A stretch of DNA of 35,150 bases from the NCBI RefSeq assembly GCF_003206715.1, contig NZ_PZJU01000019.1, forward strand, positions 1 through 35,150. The letters run 5' to 3'. Under the pieces are notes generated by a model. The model made no database searches, was not told the origin of the DNA, and was given only the letters and a program-made list of their open reading frames with translations. Positions 8,078-17,502 of this stretch are shown one piece after another; the stretch's first letter is position 1, and each line of letters begins with the position of its first letter. The position numbers and the translations under genes are program-made. The DNA comes from Salinicola peritrichatus. Lineage in GTDB: Bacteria > Pseudomonadota > Gammaproteobacteria > Pseudomonadales > Halomonadaceae.

Positions 8078-8379
8078 GAACCCGTTTACGATCTGCTGTG
8101 CGTCGGCCAAACGTCGTTGAGCCGGAGCGTAGCGGAGACAACAGCCGAAGGCTGGCCCGTAGGGTGAGCGAAGCGAGTCAAACGCTTTCGGAATGCTCAT
8201 TTAGCCCCATGTAAACTCGTACGCGAGCCCGGTCCTTTCCTTAAGCGTTTTCGCCTAGTTTTGGTTCTAGCTCGCGAGATCGTAAACAGATTCTGAGACC
8301 GGTCCGAACCGGGTGTGGATAAAACGGCTACGCTGAAAGCCTATGGATAAAAAGGCGACAACGTTCAAGGAGGAACATC
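8078..8379. other. Intergenic region with repeat copy 2
   Basis: 302 bp without a supported gene. It holds the second copy of the 18-bp intergenic repeat (8103-8120), a small AGCC-gaa-GGCT hairpin near 8142 and a GAGCGAAGCGAG-type stretch. The promoter of the downstream lipoprotein gene should be in its AT-richer right half (8220-8370); no clear -35/-10 pair was identified. Minus-strand ORFs here have no ribosome binding site and mirror yjaG. Confidence 0.45.
8103..8120 (+). repeat. Intergenic repeat copy 2 (TCGGCCAAACGTCGTTGA)
   Basis: Matches 7107-7124 at 17 of 18 positions, same orientation. It begins 25 nt after the yjaG stop. Confidence 0.5.
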
Positions 8380-9156
8380 ATGTATCACCGTTTGGCGATC
8401 GGCGGCATCGTGCTGGCGACATTGGCGCTTACGGGTTGCCAGAGTTTTCCGGGCTGGGATGGCGACGCGCTGCGTACCGAGCCGGTGGTCAAGACGGTGC
8501 ACGAGCCCGGCTGCGAGGGTGATGATTGCGCCACTGTCACGGCCGACTATCTGCGCTTCCCCGCATCGCCCGCCCTCTCCGATCTGTTGCAGAAACGCTT
8601 GTTCTCGCTGGCCAGCGGTCTCAGCGACGAGCCCGACGGCGGCGAGTTGGGCCGGGCCGAGTCTTTCGATGAATTCGCCGACCAAGTGTTCGCAGCCGCA
8701 CGGGAGGCGCGCCAGGAAGTGCCCGAGTTGCCCGGCTACCAGGCCGACCTCAAGGCTGAAGTGGTCTCCGATCACGATGATCTGCTGATACTCGAACTGG
8801 ACGGCTACCTGTTCAGCGGTGGCGCCCATGGTCTGCCGCTGACCCAGTACCTGGTGATCGATCGCGACACCCGGCAGCCCGTCGGTTTGGACGAGATGCT
8901 GGTGCCCGGCCAGCGACCGACCTATGAAGCTGCGCTGAAGCGGGCACATCGACGTTGGCTCTCGAGCGATCAGGCCAGCGGTCTCTCGGTATCCCAGTGG
9001 CCGTTCGTGGTTTCCGACAATGCCGCGCCGCTCGAAGATGGCCTGTCGGTCAAGTATCAGGTCTACGATCTGGGGCCGTACGCCATCGGTCAGCCGACGC
9101 TAACGATTCCCTATGCCGAACTCGACGGGGTGTTGAAGCCGCGCTACCTGCCTTGA
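8380..9156 (+). CDS. DUF3298/RsiV-like lipoprotein
   Basis: A 258-residue lipoprotein with lipobox LTGC near residues 17-20. The C-terminal half has the DUF3298 pattern: a GAHGLPLTQYLVID segment, then acidic and tryptophan-containing helices and a final VYDLGPYAIGQPTLTIPY strand pair. Relatives include the C-terminal domains of RsiV and of peptidoglycan deacetylase PdaC, which bind or sense the cell wall. An almost perfect AAGGAGGA (8367-8374) precedes the ATG. It is convergent with hisF, 11 nt away. A role in envelope sensing or lysozyme binding is inference. Confidence 0.85.
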   Translation: MYHRLAIGGIVLATLALTGCQSFPGWDGDALRTEPVVKTVHEPGCEGDDCATVTADYLRFPASPALSDLLQKRLFSLASGLSDEPDGGELGRAESFDEFADQVFAAAREARQEVPELPGYQADLKAEVVSDHDDLLILELDGYLFSGGAHGLPLTQYLVIDRDTRQPVGLDEMLVPGQRPTYEAALKRAHRRWLSSDQASGLSVSQWPFVVSDNAAPLEDGLSVKYQVYDLGPYAIGQPTLTIPYAELDGVLKPRYLP

Positions 9157-9167
9157 ACCGGGCGGCT

Positions 9168-9941
9168 TCACAGCCGCATTTCGATGCCGTGTTCGGCCAT
9201 GTAGCGCTTGGCATCGGGAATGGTGTATTCGCCGAAGTGGAAGATGCTGGCGGCAAGCACCGCATCGGCGCCGCCGTCCTTGACGCCGGCGACCAGGTGA
9301 TCGAGATTGCCGACGCCGCCGGAGGCGATCACCGGCACTTCGACTGCGTCGCTGATCGCCCGGGTCACGCCGAGGTCGAAGCCAGCCTTGGTACCGTCGC
9401 GGTCCATGCTGGTCAACAGCAGCTCGCCGGCGCCGTAATCGACCATCTTGCGCGCCCACTCCACGGCGTCCAGGCCGGTGGGGCGACGCCCGCCGTGGGT
9501 GAAGATCTCCCAGCGCGGCAACTCGCCGTCAGCGCTGACCCGCTTGGCGTCGATCGCCACCACGATGCACTGGCTGCCGAAGCGCTCGGCCGCCTCGCGC
9601 ACGAAATCCGGGTTGGTGACCGCGGCGGTGTTGATCGAGATCTTGTCCGCGCCGGCGTTGAGCATGGTGCGGATATCGTCGCAGCGGCGAATGCCGCCGC
9701 CCACGGTCAGCGGGATGAAGACCTCGCCGGCGATGCGCTCGACCATTTCCACCGTGGTGTCGCGGTCCTCATGACTGGCGGTGATGTCGAGGAAGGTGAT
9801 CTCGTCGGCACCCTGCTGGTTGTAGCGCTTGGCGATCTCGACCGGGTCGCCGGCATCGCGGATACCGACGAAATTGACACCCTTGACCACGCGGCCGGCG
9901 TCGACATCGAGGCAGGGAATGATGCGTTTGGCCAGGCTCAT
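9168..9941 (-). CDS. hisF: Imidazole glycerol phosphate synthase, cyclase subunit
   Basis: The (beta/alpha)8 barrel cyclase that uses ammonia from HisH to turn PRFAR into imidazole glycerol phosphate and AICAR. It is 257 residues. The two catalytic aspartates of the half-barrels are present: D12 in IPCLDVD and D131 in AIDAKR; the phosphate-binding GGGI and ASGGVG loops are intact. Its start overlaps the hisA stop by 4 nt (ATGA), so the genes are translationally coupled. Last gene of the operon. Confidence 0.97.
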   Translation of the reverse strand: MSLAKRIIPCLDVDAGRVVKGVNFVGIRDAGDPVEIAKRYNQQGADEITFLDITASHEDRDTTVEMVERIAGEVFIPLTVGGGIRRCDDIRTMLNAGADKISINTAAVTNPDFVREAAERFGSQCIVVAIDAKRVSADGELPRWEIFTHGGRRPTGLDAVEWARKMVDYGAGELLLTSMDRDGTKAGFDLGVTRAISDAVEVPVIASGGVGNLDHLVAGVKDGGADAVLAASIFHFGEYTIPDAKRYMAEHGIEMRL

Positions 9942-10693
9942 GCGGACTCTCCCTTGGCGGCGTGAATCTTGTCGCTGAGCGCTTGCGCCTCGGCGAGATC
10001 GAGCGAGCCTTCGTAGATGGCGCGGCCGGTGATGGCGCCGATGATACCGCTATCGGCGACCCCGGCCAGCGCGCGGATGTCTTCGAGATCGGTTACGCCA
10101 CCGGAGGCGATCACTGGCAGGCCGCCGTCGCGGGCGAGCGCGGCGGTCGCTTCGACATTGACGCCCTGCATCATGCCGTCGCGGGCGATGTCGGTGTAGA
10201 CGATCGAGGAGACGCCGTCATCCAGGAAGCGCTTGGCCAGATCCACCGCCTTGAGCGTCGAGACCTCGGCCCAACCGTCGGTGGCGACGAAGCCGTCGCG
10301 GGCATCCAGGCCGACGATCACGTGCCCCGGAAACCGACGGCATGCCTCGCCGACGAAATCCGGCTGCTTGACCGCCTTGGTGCCGATGATCACGTAGCCG
10401 ACCCCGGCTTCGAGATAGTGCTCGATGGTATCGAGGCTGCGGATACCGCCGCCGATCTGGATCGGCAGGTCGGGATAGGCACGGGCGATCGCGGTGACCG
10501 CCGTGCCATTGACCGGCTTGCCTTCGAAGGCGCCGTTGAGATCGACCAGGTGCAGCCGCCGCGCACCGGCCTCGACCCAGCGCGCGGCCATTGCCACCGG
10601 ATCGTCGCCGTAGGCGGTGGCATCGTCCATGCGGCCCTGTTTCAGACGCACGCACTGGCCGTCCTTGAGATCGATGGCGGGAATTACCAGCAT
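9938..10693 (-). CDS. hisA: ProFAR isomerase (HisA)
   Basis: Amadori isomerase converting ProFAR to PRFAR. 251 residues, a (beta/alpha)8 barrel with catalytic D8 in IPAIDLKDG and D130 in GLDARDG, plus the phosphate-binding GGGIR and ASGGV loops. The start at 10693 gives the canonical MLVIPAIDL; the much longer ORF upstream in this frame is antisense/alternate-frame to hisH. hisH lies 40 nt upstream and hisF overlaps the stop. Confidence 0.97.
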   Translation of the reverse strand: MLVIPAIDLKDGQCVRLKQGRMDDATAYGDDPVAMAARWVEAGARRLHLVDLNGAFEGKPVNGTAVTAIARAYPDLPIQIGGGIRSLDTIEHYLEAGVGYVIIGTKAVKQPDFVGEACRRFPGHVIVGLDARDGFVATDGWAEVSTLKAVDLAKRFLDDGVSSIVYTDIARDGMMQGVNVEATAALARDGGLPVIASGGVTDLEDIRALAGVADSGIIGAITGRAIYEGSLDLAEAQALSDKIHAAKGESA

Positions 10694-10733
10694 GTCGTCG
10701 AATCCTTTGCGGTCGTGTTGATACCGGAGCCTG

Positions 10734-11375
10734 TCAAGGCGCCCAGTTGACGAAGTTTTCCAGCAACTGCAGGCCGTCCCTGGCGCTCTTCTCGGGGTGG
10801 AACTGCACCGCGAACACGGTACCGCGCCCGGTGACCACATGGGCGTTGACCCCGGCGTAATCGGTGGTGCCGAAAATATCGGCATCCGCCGCGGCCTCGA
10901 CATAATAGCTATGGACGAAATAGAAACGCGCGCCGTCCTCGATACCGTTCCACAGCGGGTGTTCGTGGTGCTGCACGACCCGGTTCCAGCCCATGTGCGG
11001 TACCTTGAGGCGTTCGCCATCGGGGCCGGTGAGGTGATGGCCGAAATGACGCACGCGGCCGGGCAGAAACCCGAGGCAGTCGATGCCGCCGTTCTCTTCG
11101 CTACGCTCGAACAGCATCTGCTGGCCGACGCAGATGCCGAGAAGCGGCTTGCCCTGCTCCTCGAGCAGATCCTTGACCAGGCCTTCGAGCTCGGTGCGCT
11201 GCAATTCGCCCATGCAGTCGCGGATCGCGCCCTGGCCGGGCAGGACCAGGCGCGAGGCGCCACGGATCGAGCGCGGATCGCGGGTCACCAACACGTTTTC
11301 GTGGGTCACGTGCTCGAGCGCTTTGGCCACGGAGTGCAGATTGCCCATCCCATAATCGATCACGGCGATCGTCAT
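10734..11375 (-). CDS. hisH: Imidazole glycerol phosphate synthase, glutaminase subunit
   Basis: Class I amidotransferase delivering ammonia to HisF. 213 residues with the full triad: C82 in GICVGQQ, H193 and E195 in QFHPEKS. The glutaminase oxyanion region LPGQGA is at 45-50. Within the his operon, 40 nt downstream of the hisB stop. It is an internal contrast to the Cys-less amidotransferase-like protein at 6384-7052. Confidence 0.97.
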   Translation of the reverse strand: MTIAVIDYGMGNLHSVAKALEHVTHENVLVTRDPRSIRGASRLVLPGQGAIRDCMGELQRTELEGLVKDLLEEQGKPLLGICVGQQMLFERSEENGGIDCLGFLPGRVRHFGHHLTGPDGERLKVPHMGWNRVVQHHEHPLWNGIEDGARFYFVHSYYVEAAADADIFGTTDYAGVNAHVVTGRGTVFAVQFHPEKSARDGLQLLENFVNWAP

Positions 11376-11415
11376 AGCACGTTCCTCGCTGGGTCGGTGG
11401 TGGCGGCGGACGGCC

Positions 11416-12009
11416 TCACAGGCTGCCCTTGGTCGACGGCATCTGGCCCGTCATGCGCGGATCTTCCTCGACGGCGGCGCGCAGGGCACGGCCGAAGGCC
11501 TTGAAGATGGTCTCCGCCTGGTGGTGGGCATTGAAACCCTTGAGATTGTCGATATGCAGGGTTACCTGGGCATGGTTGACGAACCCCTGGAAGAACTCCC
11601 GGAACAGTTGGGTATCCAGACGGCCGATGGTGGCGCGGGTGAACTCGACATCCATGAACAGCCCGGAACGGCCGGAGAAATCGATCACCACCCGGGACAG
11701 CGCTTCGTCCAGCGGAACATAGGCGTGGCCATAGCGGCGGATGCCGCGCTTGTCGCCGATCGCCTTGGCGAACGCCTGGCCGAGAGTGATGCCGAGATCC
11801 TCGACGGTGTGGTGCTCGTCGATTTCCAGGTCGCCCTTGGCGTCGATGGCGAGATCGAGCATGCCGTGGCGAGCCACCTGATCGAGCATGTGGTCGAGGA
11901 AGGGGACGCCGGTCTGGCACTCGAGACGGCCGCTGCCGTCCAGATTCACCGTCACCGTGATCTGCGTCTCGTTGGTTTGGCGTGACACCGTAGCGATGCG
12001 CTCGGACAT
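11416..12009 (-). CDS. hisB: Imidazoleglycerol-phosphate dehydratase
   Basis: Removes water from imidazole glycerol phosphate. 197 residues, so monofunctional: there is no N-terminal histidinol-phosphatase domain as in enterics. Metal-binding motifs are intact: DEHHTVED at 64-71 and [15 protein letters not shown] at 162-176, with an H-rich repeat GVPFLDHML near 35-42. The start at 12009 gives the normal N-terminus (GGGAG about 11 nt upstream); an in-frame ATG at 12072 would lie upstream of the likely -10 box and is not family-like. First gene of the operon. Confidence 0.96.
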   Translation of the reverse strand: MSERIATVSRQTNETQITVTVNLDGSGRLECQTGVPFLDHMLDQVARHGMLDLAIDAKGDLEIDEHHTVEDLGITLGQAFAKAIGDKRGIRRYGHAYVPLDEALSRVVIDFSGRSGLFMDVEFTRATIGRLDTQLFREFFQGFVNHAQVTLHIDNLKGFNAHHQAETIFKAFGRALRAAVEEDPRMTGQMPSTKGSL

Positions 12010-12048
12010 GCGTTGGGAGTCTCCCGATACGATTGGCGAGGATCGGTC

Positions 12049-12054
12049 ATTATA
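12049..12054 (-). promoter_or_regulatory. Putative -10 box of the hisBHAF operon
   Basis: A perfect TATAAT on the minus strand lies 40 nt upstream of the hisB start, predicting a short leader of about 30 nt. No good -35 is visible at 16-18 nt spacing, so the promoter may be weak or activator-dependent. No his leader peptide with a histidine run is seen. Confidence 0.5.
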
Positions 12055-12249
12055 GAGAATCGCCCCCCGCATCCGCTACAATGCCGATGATTCCAGAGCG
12101 GCCTTGGCCGGGCCGCTCCGCCGACAAGGAGAAGCAGGGGGCATGCCGGAAGCCACGCAGACCATCGAACCGTTCGACTCATCCACGCCCGCCGTCCGGC
12201 GAGATCGAAAAACGCGCCCGACCGGCTTCGGCGAACGGGGAGACAGCGC

Positions 12250-14622
12250 ATGAAGGGGTTGGTCAGAGCGCTGCTGGCGGCAATCGGTGTCCTGGGTATC
12301 CTGGTGGTAATCGCGGTCGTCTATATCACGACCTTTTTCGATCCCAACGATCTCAAGCCTCGCCTGATCGAAGCGGTCCGCGACCAGAGCGGGCTGGAGT
12401 TGCGCCTCGATGGGCCGCTGTCGTGGACCTTCTACCCGCGCATCGGCGTCAGCGTCGAGGATGCGGAGGCCTGGCTGGCCAAGCAGTCTCGTGACGATGA
12501 GCCTTTCGTCGCCTTCGACCGTGCCGAGGTCAGCGTGGCGTTCGCACCGCTGTTGAGCGGCGACGTGTCGGTCGACGGCCTGATTCTCGATGGCATGCGC
12601 CTCAACCTGGCCCGCGACGAGCAGGGTCAGGGTAACTGGCAGGTGCTGCTGGATCGCCTTGCCGAACGCGACGATCAGCGCCAGCAGGATGATGTCCAGG
12701 CGCCCGCCCCGGCGACTGCGGGACCAGGCCTCGACCCGGGCGAGAACCAGCCGGTGGCATTCGATATCGCCAATATCCAGGTCTCCAACAGTCAGGTGCG
12801 CTACGTCGATCGCCGTCAACCGCTCGATGTCACTCTGACCAATCTCGGATTCCAGAGCAGCAACGTCAGCCCGCAATCGGCGTTCCCGATCCAGCTCACG
12901 TTCGATGTCGACGGTGCCGAACCCAGACTCGACGGCAACGTGCAGTTGAAGAGCCAGATGCGCATGGATCTCGGCGCCGGGCGCTACACCTTCGAGAAGA
13001 TGACGCTCAACGGCAAGGCCCAGGTTCCCGACCTGGCGGAGCAGGCGCAGAGCGCCAACCTCAAGATCGCCACGCTGGTGGCCGACACCCAGGCCAAGCA
13101 GTATCGCGCCGATGGTATCCAGCTCGACGCCTCGCTCTATCATCCGATCATGCAGGAGACCCCGCTGTCGCTGGCTCTGGAGCTCAACGCCGTGGCCGAT
13201 CTGCAGGCGCAGACCGCCACGCTCAGCGATGTGGTATTGACGGGTGACGACGATCTCAACCTGACCGGCAACGCCGACATCACCCAACTCGACCGGACGC
13301 CCCGGTATCAGGGGCGCCTGGAACTGGCACCGCTACCGGTACGTGACTGGCTTGCGCGCTTCGGCAGCGAGCCCGATACCGCCGACGAGAGTGCGTTGAC
13401 GGCGCTGTCGATGAGCGGGCCGTTCCAAGGCAATGCGCAGCGCATCGATTTCGACGACCTGCAACTGACTCTGGATCAGACCCACCTGCACGGATCGCTC
13501 GGCGCGGCCTTCGACGGCCAGGCGCTCGATTTCGACCTCGCCGGCGACCAGCTCGATCTGGACGCCTATCTGCCGCCGGCACAGGAGAGCGCCGAGGGTG
13601 CGGCCCAGGATGGCGACGATACGGCCTGGTTGCAGACCTTGGGTGTCGCGCCGGCGATGGCGGCCAGCGAGGCAGCCGAACTGCTGCCGGTGGCTTGGTT
13701 GAGCGGACTCGAGCAGGAAGGGCATCTGACTCTCGACGCGCTCAAGGCCAAGGGCGCCAACCTGAGCGATGTGGAACTGACCACCAGCGGCGGCAACGGA
13801 CGTCAGCGCATCGACTCGCTCCGTGCCGCGCTCTACGGCGGTTCGCTGCAGGCCTCGAGCGCACTGGATCTACGTCAGACACCGATCCAGCTCGCATTCA
13901 CCGAGCGCATGCAGGGTGTCGATATCGCGCCTCTCTACCAGGACGTCGGTGGCAAGCCGTCGCCCCTGCGCGGCACCCTGAATCTGCAGGGCGACTTCGA
14001 CTCGCGCACCAATACGCTCGATGGGCTCAAGCAGAACCTCAACGGCCAGGCGGCGCTGCGGGTCGACGACGGCGCCATGCTCGACGTCAACGTCTCGCGC
14101 CAGCTGTGCACTGCGGTGGCGACGCTTGAAGGGCGTGAGTCGACTCGGGAGTGGAGCGACGACACTCCGTTCGACCGGCTGCAGGCCAGTGTCCTGGTCA
14201 ACGACGGGGTCGCTCACAACGACGATCTCAACATCGCCATTCCCGGCATCGAAGTGACCGGAAAGGGTGAGGTCAATCTGGTCACCAACCGTCTCGACTA
14301 CCGCGCCGCGGCGCGCTTCACGGATACCGCCGACAAGGCGGCCTGCGGCGTCAACCCGCGCCTGGCCCAGGTCGATTTCCCGATCCGCTGCCAGGGCAGC
14401 CTGAGCGATGCACCGGGGCAGTGGTGCGGCTTCGATCGCGATGCCTTCCAGAGTGCCCTGGGCGAGTTGGCCAAGGACGAAGCCAAACGCAAGGCCGGCG
14501 AGCGCGTCGACGAAGCGCTCGATGAACGGCTCGACAACGAAACCCGACAGAAGATCGACGAAAAACTGGGCGAAGGCGCTTCCGAGGAACTTCGCAACAA
14601 GATTCGAGGTCTATTTCAGTGA
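12250..14622 (+). CDS. asmA: AsmA family protein
   Basis: A 790-residue inner-membrane-anchored protein with one N-terminal membrane helix (about residues 7-29) and a large periplasmic part made of repeated beta strands. AsmA-like proteins are bridge-type proteins linked to lipid transport and outer membrane homeostasis. The start of the mature part, FFDPNDLKP and the SWTFYPRIGVSVEDA segment, are typical AsmA. The C-terminal 60 residues are highly charged helices (ELAKDEAKRK ... DEKLGEGAS). GGGGAGA precedes the ATG. Divergent from the his operon; an alternative -10 (TACAAT at 12077-12082) may serve it. Specific lipid cargo is unknown. Confidence 0.92.
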   Translation: MKGLVRALLAAIGVLGILVVIAVVYITTFFDPNDLKPRLIEAVRDQSGLELRLDGPLSWTFYPRIGVSVEDAEAWLAKQSRDDEPFVAFDRAEVSVAFAPLLSGDVSVDGLILDGMRLNLARDEQGQGNWQVLLDRLAERDDQRQQDDVQAPAPATAGPGLDPGENQPVAFDIANIQVSNSQVRYVDRRQPLDVTLTNLGFQSSNVSPQSAFPIQLTFDVDGAEPRLDGNVQLKSQMRMDLGAGRYTFEKMTLNGKAQVPDLAEQAQSANLKIATLVADTQAKQYRADGIQLDASLYHPIMQETPLSLALELNAVADLQAQTATLSDVVLTGDDDLNLTGNADITQLDRTPRYQGRLELAPLPVRDWLARFGSEPDTADESALTALSMSGPFQGNAQRIDFDDLQLTLDQTHLHGSLGAAFDGQALDFDLAGDQLDLDAYLPPAQESAEGAAQDGDDTAWLQTLGVAPAMAASEAAELLPVAWLSGLEQEGHLTLDALKAKGANLSDVELTTSGGNGRQRIDSLRAALYGGSLQASSALDLRQTPIQLAFTERMQGVDIAPLYQDVGGKPSPLRGTLNLQGDFDSRTNTLDGLKQNLNGQAALRVDDGAMLDVNVSRQLCTAVATLEGRESTREWSDDTPFDRLQASVLVNDGVAHNDDLNIAIPGIEVTGKGEVNLVTNRLDYRAAARFTDTADKAACGVNPRLAQVDFPIRCQGSLSDAPGQWCGFDRDAFQSALGELAKDEAKRKAGERVDEALDERLDNETRQKIDEKLGEGASEELRNKIRGLFQ

Positions 14623-14644
14623 ACCAAGCCAATAGCCAGTCTCT

Positions 14645-14671
14645 GCGCCGACGTTCTGTCGGCGCCTTTTT
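14645..14671 (+). terminator. Rho-independent terminator after asmA
   Basis: Perfect 8-bp GC-rich stem (14645-14652 with 14658-14665), 5-nt loop and a T-run at 14667-14671, 23 nt after the asmA stop. Confidence 0.9.
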
Positions 14672-14721
14672 CGCGCTTTCCGCCGCGTCTTTCTTTATCG
14701 CTTCACGTTAAGAGGTGCCGC

Positions 14722-15807
14722 TTGGCTGAGATTTCCCTGTCGGCCGACGCCTTTCGGCAGCGCGTCTTTGACTGGTTCGACGCTCATGGCCGCAAGGCGC
14801 TGCCGTGGCAGTACGACAAGACGCCGTATCGGGTCTGGGTATCGGAAATCATGCTCCAGCAGACCCAAGTCACGACCGTGATCCCCTATTTCGAGCGGTT
14901 CATGGCGCGCTTTCCCGACGTCCGCTCGCTGGCGGCCGCGCCACAGGATGACGTTCTGCATCTATGGACGGGGCTGGGCTATTACGCGCGTGCGCGCAAC
15001 CTGCACAAGGCCGCCAAGGTCATCGTCGATGAGCATGGTGGTGAACTCCCGACTCACGATCTCGAGGCGATGACCGCCTTGCCGGGGATCGGTCGCTCGA
15101 CCGCCGGCGCGATCGTCAGCATCAGCACCGGACGGCGGGCGGCGGTTCTCGACGGTAACGTCAAACGGGTGCTGGCCCGGTTGCACGCTATCGACGGCTG
15201 GCCGGGCAGGAACGAGGTGCTGGCCCAACTGTGGACGCTGGCGGAACGCTACACGCCATCTCGCAGATTGCCGGAATACACCCAGGCGATGATGGATCTC
15301 GGCGCCATGATCTGCACCCGCGGCAAGCCGAGCTGCCTGCTGTGTCCGTTCGAGGATGTCTGCGTGGCGCATGCCCGCGGCGAGGAGCGCCGCCACCCTG
15401 GTGCCAAGCCCAAGCGCGAATTGCCGACGCGGCAGACACAGATGTTACTGTTGCAGGATGACGCGGGCCGGGTGTTGCTCGAACAGCGTCCACCCAGCGG
15501 TCTCTGGGGCGGATTGTGGGGCTTCCCCCAGTTCGAGGACGACGAGGCGCTCCAGGCATGGCTCGAACGCCACTGCCGAGGCGTACACCTTGCGCGGGCA
15601 TGGCAGCCGTTCACGCACACCTTCACTCACTTCCGGCTGGAGATCACCCCGCGTCCGGCACAGCTGCCGGCCGACATGGCGGCCACCAGCGTCGCCGAAG
15701 CCAAGCACCAATGGGTCGATCCCGCCGAACCGCTCGGCGTCGGACTGGCGGCACCGGTCAAGACACTACTCGCCAAACTGGCACAGACGCACACGCTCAC
15801 CGACTGA
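14722..15807 (+). CDS. mutY: Adenine DNA glycosylase
   Basis: Removes adenine mispaired with 8-oxoguanine. 361 residues. Catalytic E42 in [10 protein letters not shown], the helix-hairpin-helix [11 protein letters not shown] at 120-130 with D144 after it in [11 protein letters not shown], the [4Fe-4S] ligands C198-x6-C205-x2-C208-x5-C214, and a C-terminal NUDIX-like 8-oxoG recognition domain are all present. It begins with TTG at 14722 with AAGAGGTG just upstream; the first in-frame ATG is far inside the catalytic domain. yggX follows after 12 nt, a common arrangement for two oxidative-damage proteins. Confidence 0.96.
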   Translation: MAEISLSADAFRQRVFDWFDAHGRKALPWQYDKTPYRVWVSEIMLQQTQVTTVIPYFERFMARFPDVRSLAAAPQDDVLHLWTGLGYYARARNLHKAAKVIVDEHGGELPTHDLEAMTALPGIGRSTAGAIVSISTGRRAAVLDGNVKRVLARLHAIDGWPGRNEVLAQLWTLAERYTPSRRLPEYTQAMMDLGAMICTRGKPSCLLCPFEDVCVAHARGEERRHPGAKPKRELPTRQTQMLLLQDDAGRVLLEQRPPSGLWGGLWGFPQFEDDEALQAWLERHCRGVHLARAWQPFTHTFTHFRLEITPRPAQLPADMAATSVAEAKHQWVDPAEPLGVGLAAPVKTLLAKLAQTHTLTD

Positions 15808-15819
15808 AGGAGGTTTTCC

Positions 15820-16092
15820 ATGGCGCAGACGGTTTTCTGCCGCAAGTATCAGCAAGAGCTCGAGGCGCTGCCTTTTCCGCCGCTGCCCGGGGCCAAGGGC
15901 CGGGAGATCCAGCAGAGCGTCTCCAAGCGCGCCTGGGAAGAGTGGCAAGCGCTGCAGACCCGGCTGATCAACGAGAAGCATCTCAACATGCTGGACCCCC
16001 AGGCACGCGAATACCTGATGGCCCAGATGGAGAAGTTCTTCGACAACCGGGAGACCGACCAGGCCGAGGGATACGTACCACCCAGCCAGTGA
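15820..16092 (+). CDS. yggX: Fe(2+)-trafficking protein YggX
   Basis: A 90-residue protein of full family length. It protects iron-sulfur clusters from oxidative damage and is thought to move ferrous iron. The conserved start VFCRKYQQELE with the single Cys (C7), the PPLPGAKG segment and the NMLDPQAREYL / YVPPSQ end are intact. AAGGAGGT precedes the ATG. In an operon with mutY. Confidence 0.97.
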   Translation: MAQTVFCRKYQQELEALPFPPLPGAKGREIQQSVSKRAWEEWQALQTRLINEKHLNMLDPQAREYLMAQMEKFFDNRETDQAEGYVPPSQ

Positions 16093-16138
16093 TCTCCATT
16101 GCCATCATGCGGGACTCATCTTTTTGAAATAAAAAGGC

Positions 16139-16167
16139 TTGACCCCAAAACGGCATGCTGGTTTAAT
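16139..16167 (+). promoter_or_regulatory. Promoter of the tRNA cluster
   Basis: TTGACC (16139-16144), 17-nt spacer, TTTAAT (16162-16167), followed by a GC-rich discriminator GCGTCCCC. This is the form of strong, stringently controlled stable-RNA promoters. Transcription should start near 16174, about 11 nt before tRNA-Phe. Confidence 0.8.
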
Positions 16168-16184
16168 GCGTCCCCGTTGACGAG

Positions 16185-16260
16185 GGCCAGATAGCTCAGT
16201 CGGTAGAGCAGGGGATTGAAAATCCCCGTGTCGGCGGTTCGATTCCGTCTCTGGCCACCA
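16185..16260 (+). tRNA. tRNA-Phe (GAA)
   Basis: 76 nt with encoded CCA. Acceptor arms GGCCAGA/TCTGGCC pair perfectly; the anticodon loop is TTGAAAA (anticodon GAA); the D and T arms (GGTTCGATTCC) are normal. Confidence 0.97.
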
Positions 16261-16268
16261 TCATCTGC

Positions 16269-16343
16269 TGGGGTATCGCCAAGTGGTAAGGCACCGGTTT
16301 TTGGTATCGGCATTCCCAGGTTCGAATCCTGGTACCCCAGCCA
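16269..16343 (+). tRNA. tRNA-Gln (TTG)
   Basis: 75 nt with encoded CCA. Acceptor arms TGGGGTA/TACCCCA pair (the first pair is T-A, typical of tRNA-Gln); the anticodon loop TTTTGGT gives TTG. It follows tRNA-Phe by 8 nt in the same transcript. Confidence 0.96.
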
Positions 16344-16372
16344 TCGTCAACTCTCCTCTAGGTGTCGACTTC

Positions 16373-16415
<43 letters not shown>

Positions 16416-16446
16416 CACGACACCAAGACAAGTATCTCGATAGTAC

Positions 16447-16522
16447 GCTGGTATAGCTCAGACGGTAGAGCAGCTGACTTGTAATCAGCAGGTCCCGGGT
16501 TCGACTCCTGGTGCCAGCACCA
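16447..16522 (+). tRNA. tRNA-Thr (TGT), probably brought by the ICE
   Basis: Complete 76-nt tRNA with encoded CCA. Acceptor GCTGGTA pairs with TGCCAGC; anticodon loop CTTGTAA (anticodon TGT). It differs from the broken copy 31 nt upstream in the acceptor stem (GCTGGTA against GCCGGCA), D loop and one anticodon-stem-flanking base, and the acceptor change is matched on both strands. It can therefore replace the function of the interrupted gene. It is still behind the tRNA-Phe promoter. Confidence 0.95.
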
Positions 16523-16544
16523 CCTAGAAGTTTCTCTTCTAGGT
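16522..16544 (+). terminator. Hairpin directly after tRNA-Thr
   Basis: A 9-bp stem ACCTAGAAG/CTTCTAGGT (16522-16530 with 16536-16544) with loop TTTCT begins at the last base of the CCA end. No T-run follows, so it may be a processing or Rho-assisted termination signal. Confidence 0.45.
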
Positions 16545-16629
16545 CTGACCGTCCCCGCACTCTCCTTCATCATGTTCTTATGCCTCTTTTGCACTCGCTC
16601 CATTCACAGGCTGGACGAGGTGCGGGTAA

Positions 16630-17502
16630 ATGCGTGTTCTTGCTACGGTTTGTTCCAAAGGCGGCGTCGGTAAGACCACCGTCACTGCCAATCTAGGCGG
16701 CCTGTTGGCCGATGCCGGGTTCCGGGTACTGCTCATAGACCTGGACTCCCAACCAACCCTCTCTTCCTACTACGACATCACGGATACGGCACCGGGTGGG
16801 GCCTACGAGCTGCTTGCCACCGACCTGGTGGATCTCGATCAGATCATCTCGCATACCGCGATTCCCAACCTCGACATCATTGTATCGAACGACCACCAGA
16901 GTCAGTTGCAACAATTGCTGCTCAATGCCCCCAATGGTCGCTTCCGTCTCATAGGGCTCCTGGAGCGGTTCGCCGAGCGCTATGACACCATCCTGATCGA
17001 TACCCAGGGAGCGCGTTCCGTTGTCCTCGAGATGGCTGTCATGGCCGCCCACCAAATCGTTTCTCCCATCGTTCCTGAGCTACTGACGGCCCGTGAATTC
17101 GTTCGCGGCACGCAGGGATTGATGGAAGAGCTGCGCGAACTGTCGCAATACACTCGCTTTGATGTCCCGCCCCTGGCGGTTTTGCTCAACAAGATGTCAG
17201 ACCAGCTTCGCGACGCCAGAGAGATCGCCGGCAGCATCCGCAGTATGTTCGCCGAGGGTAATGACGCCGGGATTCGTGTCCTCGATGCGACGCTGGTCAA
17301 CCTGTCGGCGTATCGCACCGCTGCCCTGAAAAGTCTCCCTGTTCACCGGGTCGAACCCACCAAGCCCTATCGACGCAAATCCCCCGCTTGCGCAGAGCAG
17401 GTCAAGGCTGTTGCCGCCGAGCTCTACCCGGAGTGGGCTGAGGCCATCCAGGCTGTAGGTGCCACATCCAGCAAAAAAGCGGGGGTGGGTCATGTCCATT
17501 GA
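16630..17502 (+). CDS. soj: ParA/Soj family ATPase
   Basis: A 290-residue ParA-type ATPase with the deviant Walker A KGGVGKTT (residues 10-17, K15) and a Walker B-like ILIDTQG. In this ICE family Soj at the tRNA end stabilises the excised circular form and is needed for maintenance. It is the first gene of the element; GAGG lies 9 nt before the ATG. dnaB starts 11 nt inside its end, so the two are coupled. parB is about 4.7 kb downstream rather than adjacent. Confidence 0.93.
   Translation: MRVLATVCSKGGVGKTTVTANLGGLLADAGFRVLLIDLDSQPTLSSYYDITDTAPGGAYELLATDLVDLDQIISHTAIPNLDIIVSNDHQSQLQQLLLNAPNGRFRLIGLLERFAERYDTILIDTQGARSVVLEMAVMAAHQIVSPIVPELLTAREFVRGTQGLMEELRELSQYTRFDVPPLAVLLNKMSDQLRDAREIAGSIRSMFAEGNDAGIRVLDATLVNLSAYRTAALKSLPVHRVEPTKPYRRKSPACAEQVKAVAAELYPEWAEAIQAVGATSSKKAGVGHVH

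Noticed and set aside
9938..11263. A 441-residue ORF ending as hisA
   Set aside because: The upstream part is an alternate frame of hisH; the true HisA N-terminus is at 10693.
16116..16140. CTTTTT-gaaat-AAAAAG hairpin as terminator of yggX
   Set aside because: AT-only stem without a GC part; it overlaps the upstream element of the tRNA promoter and is better explained as part of that.
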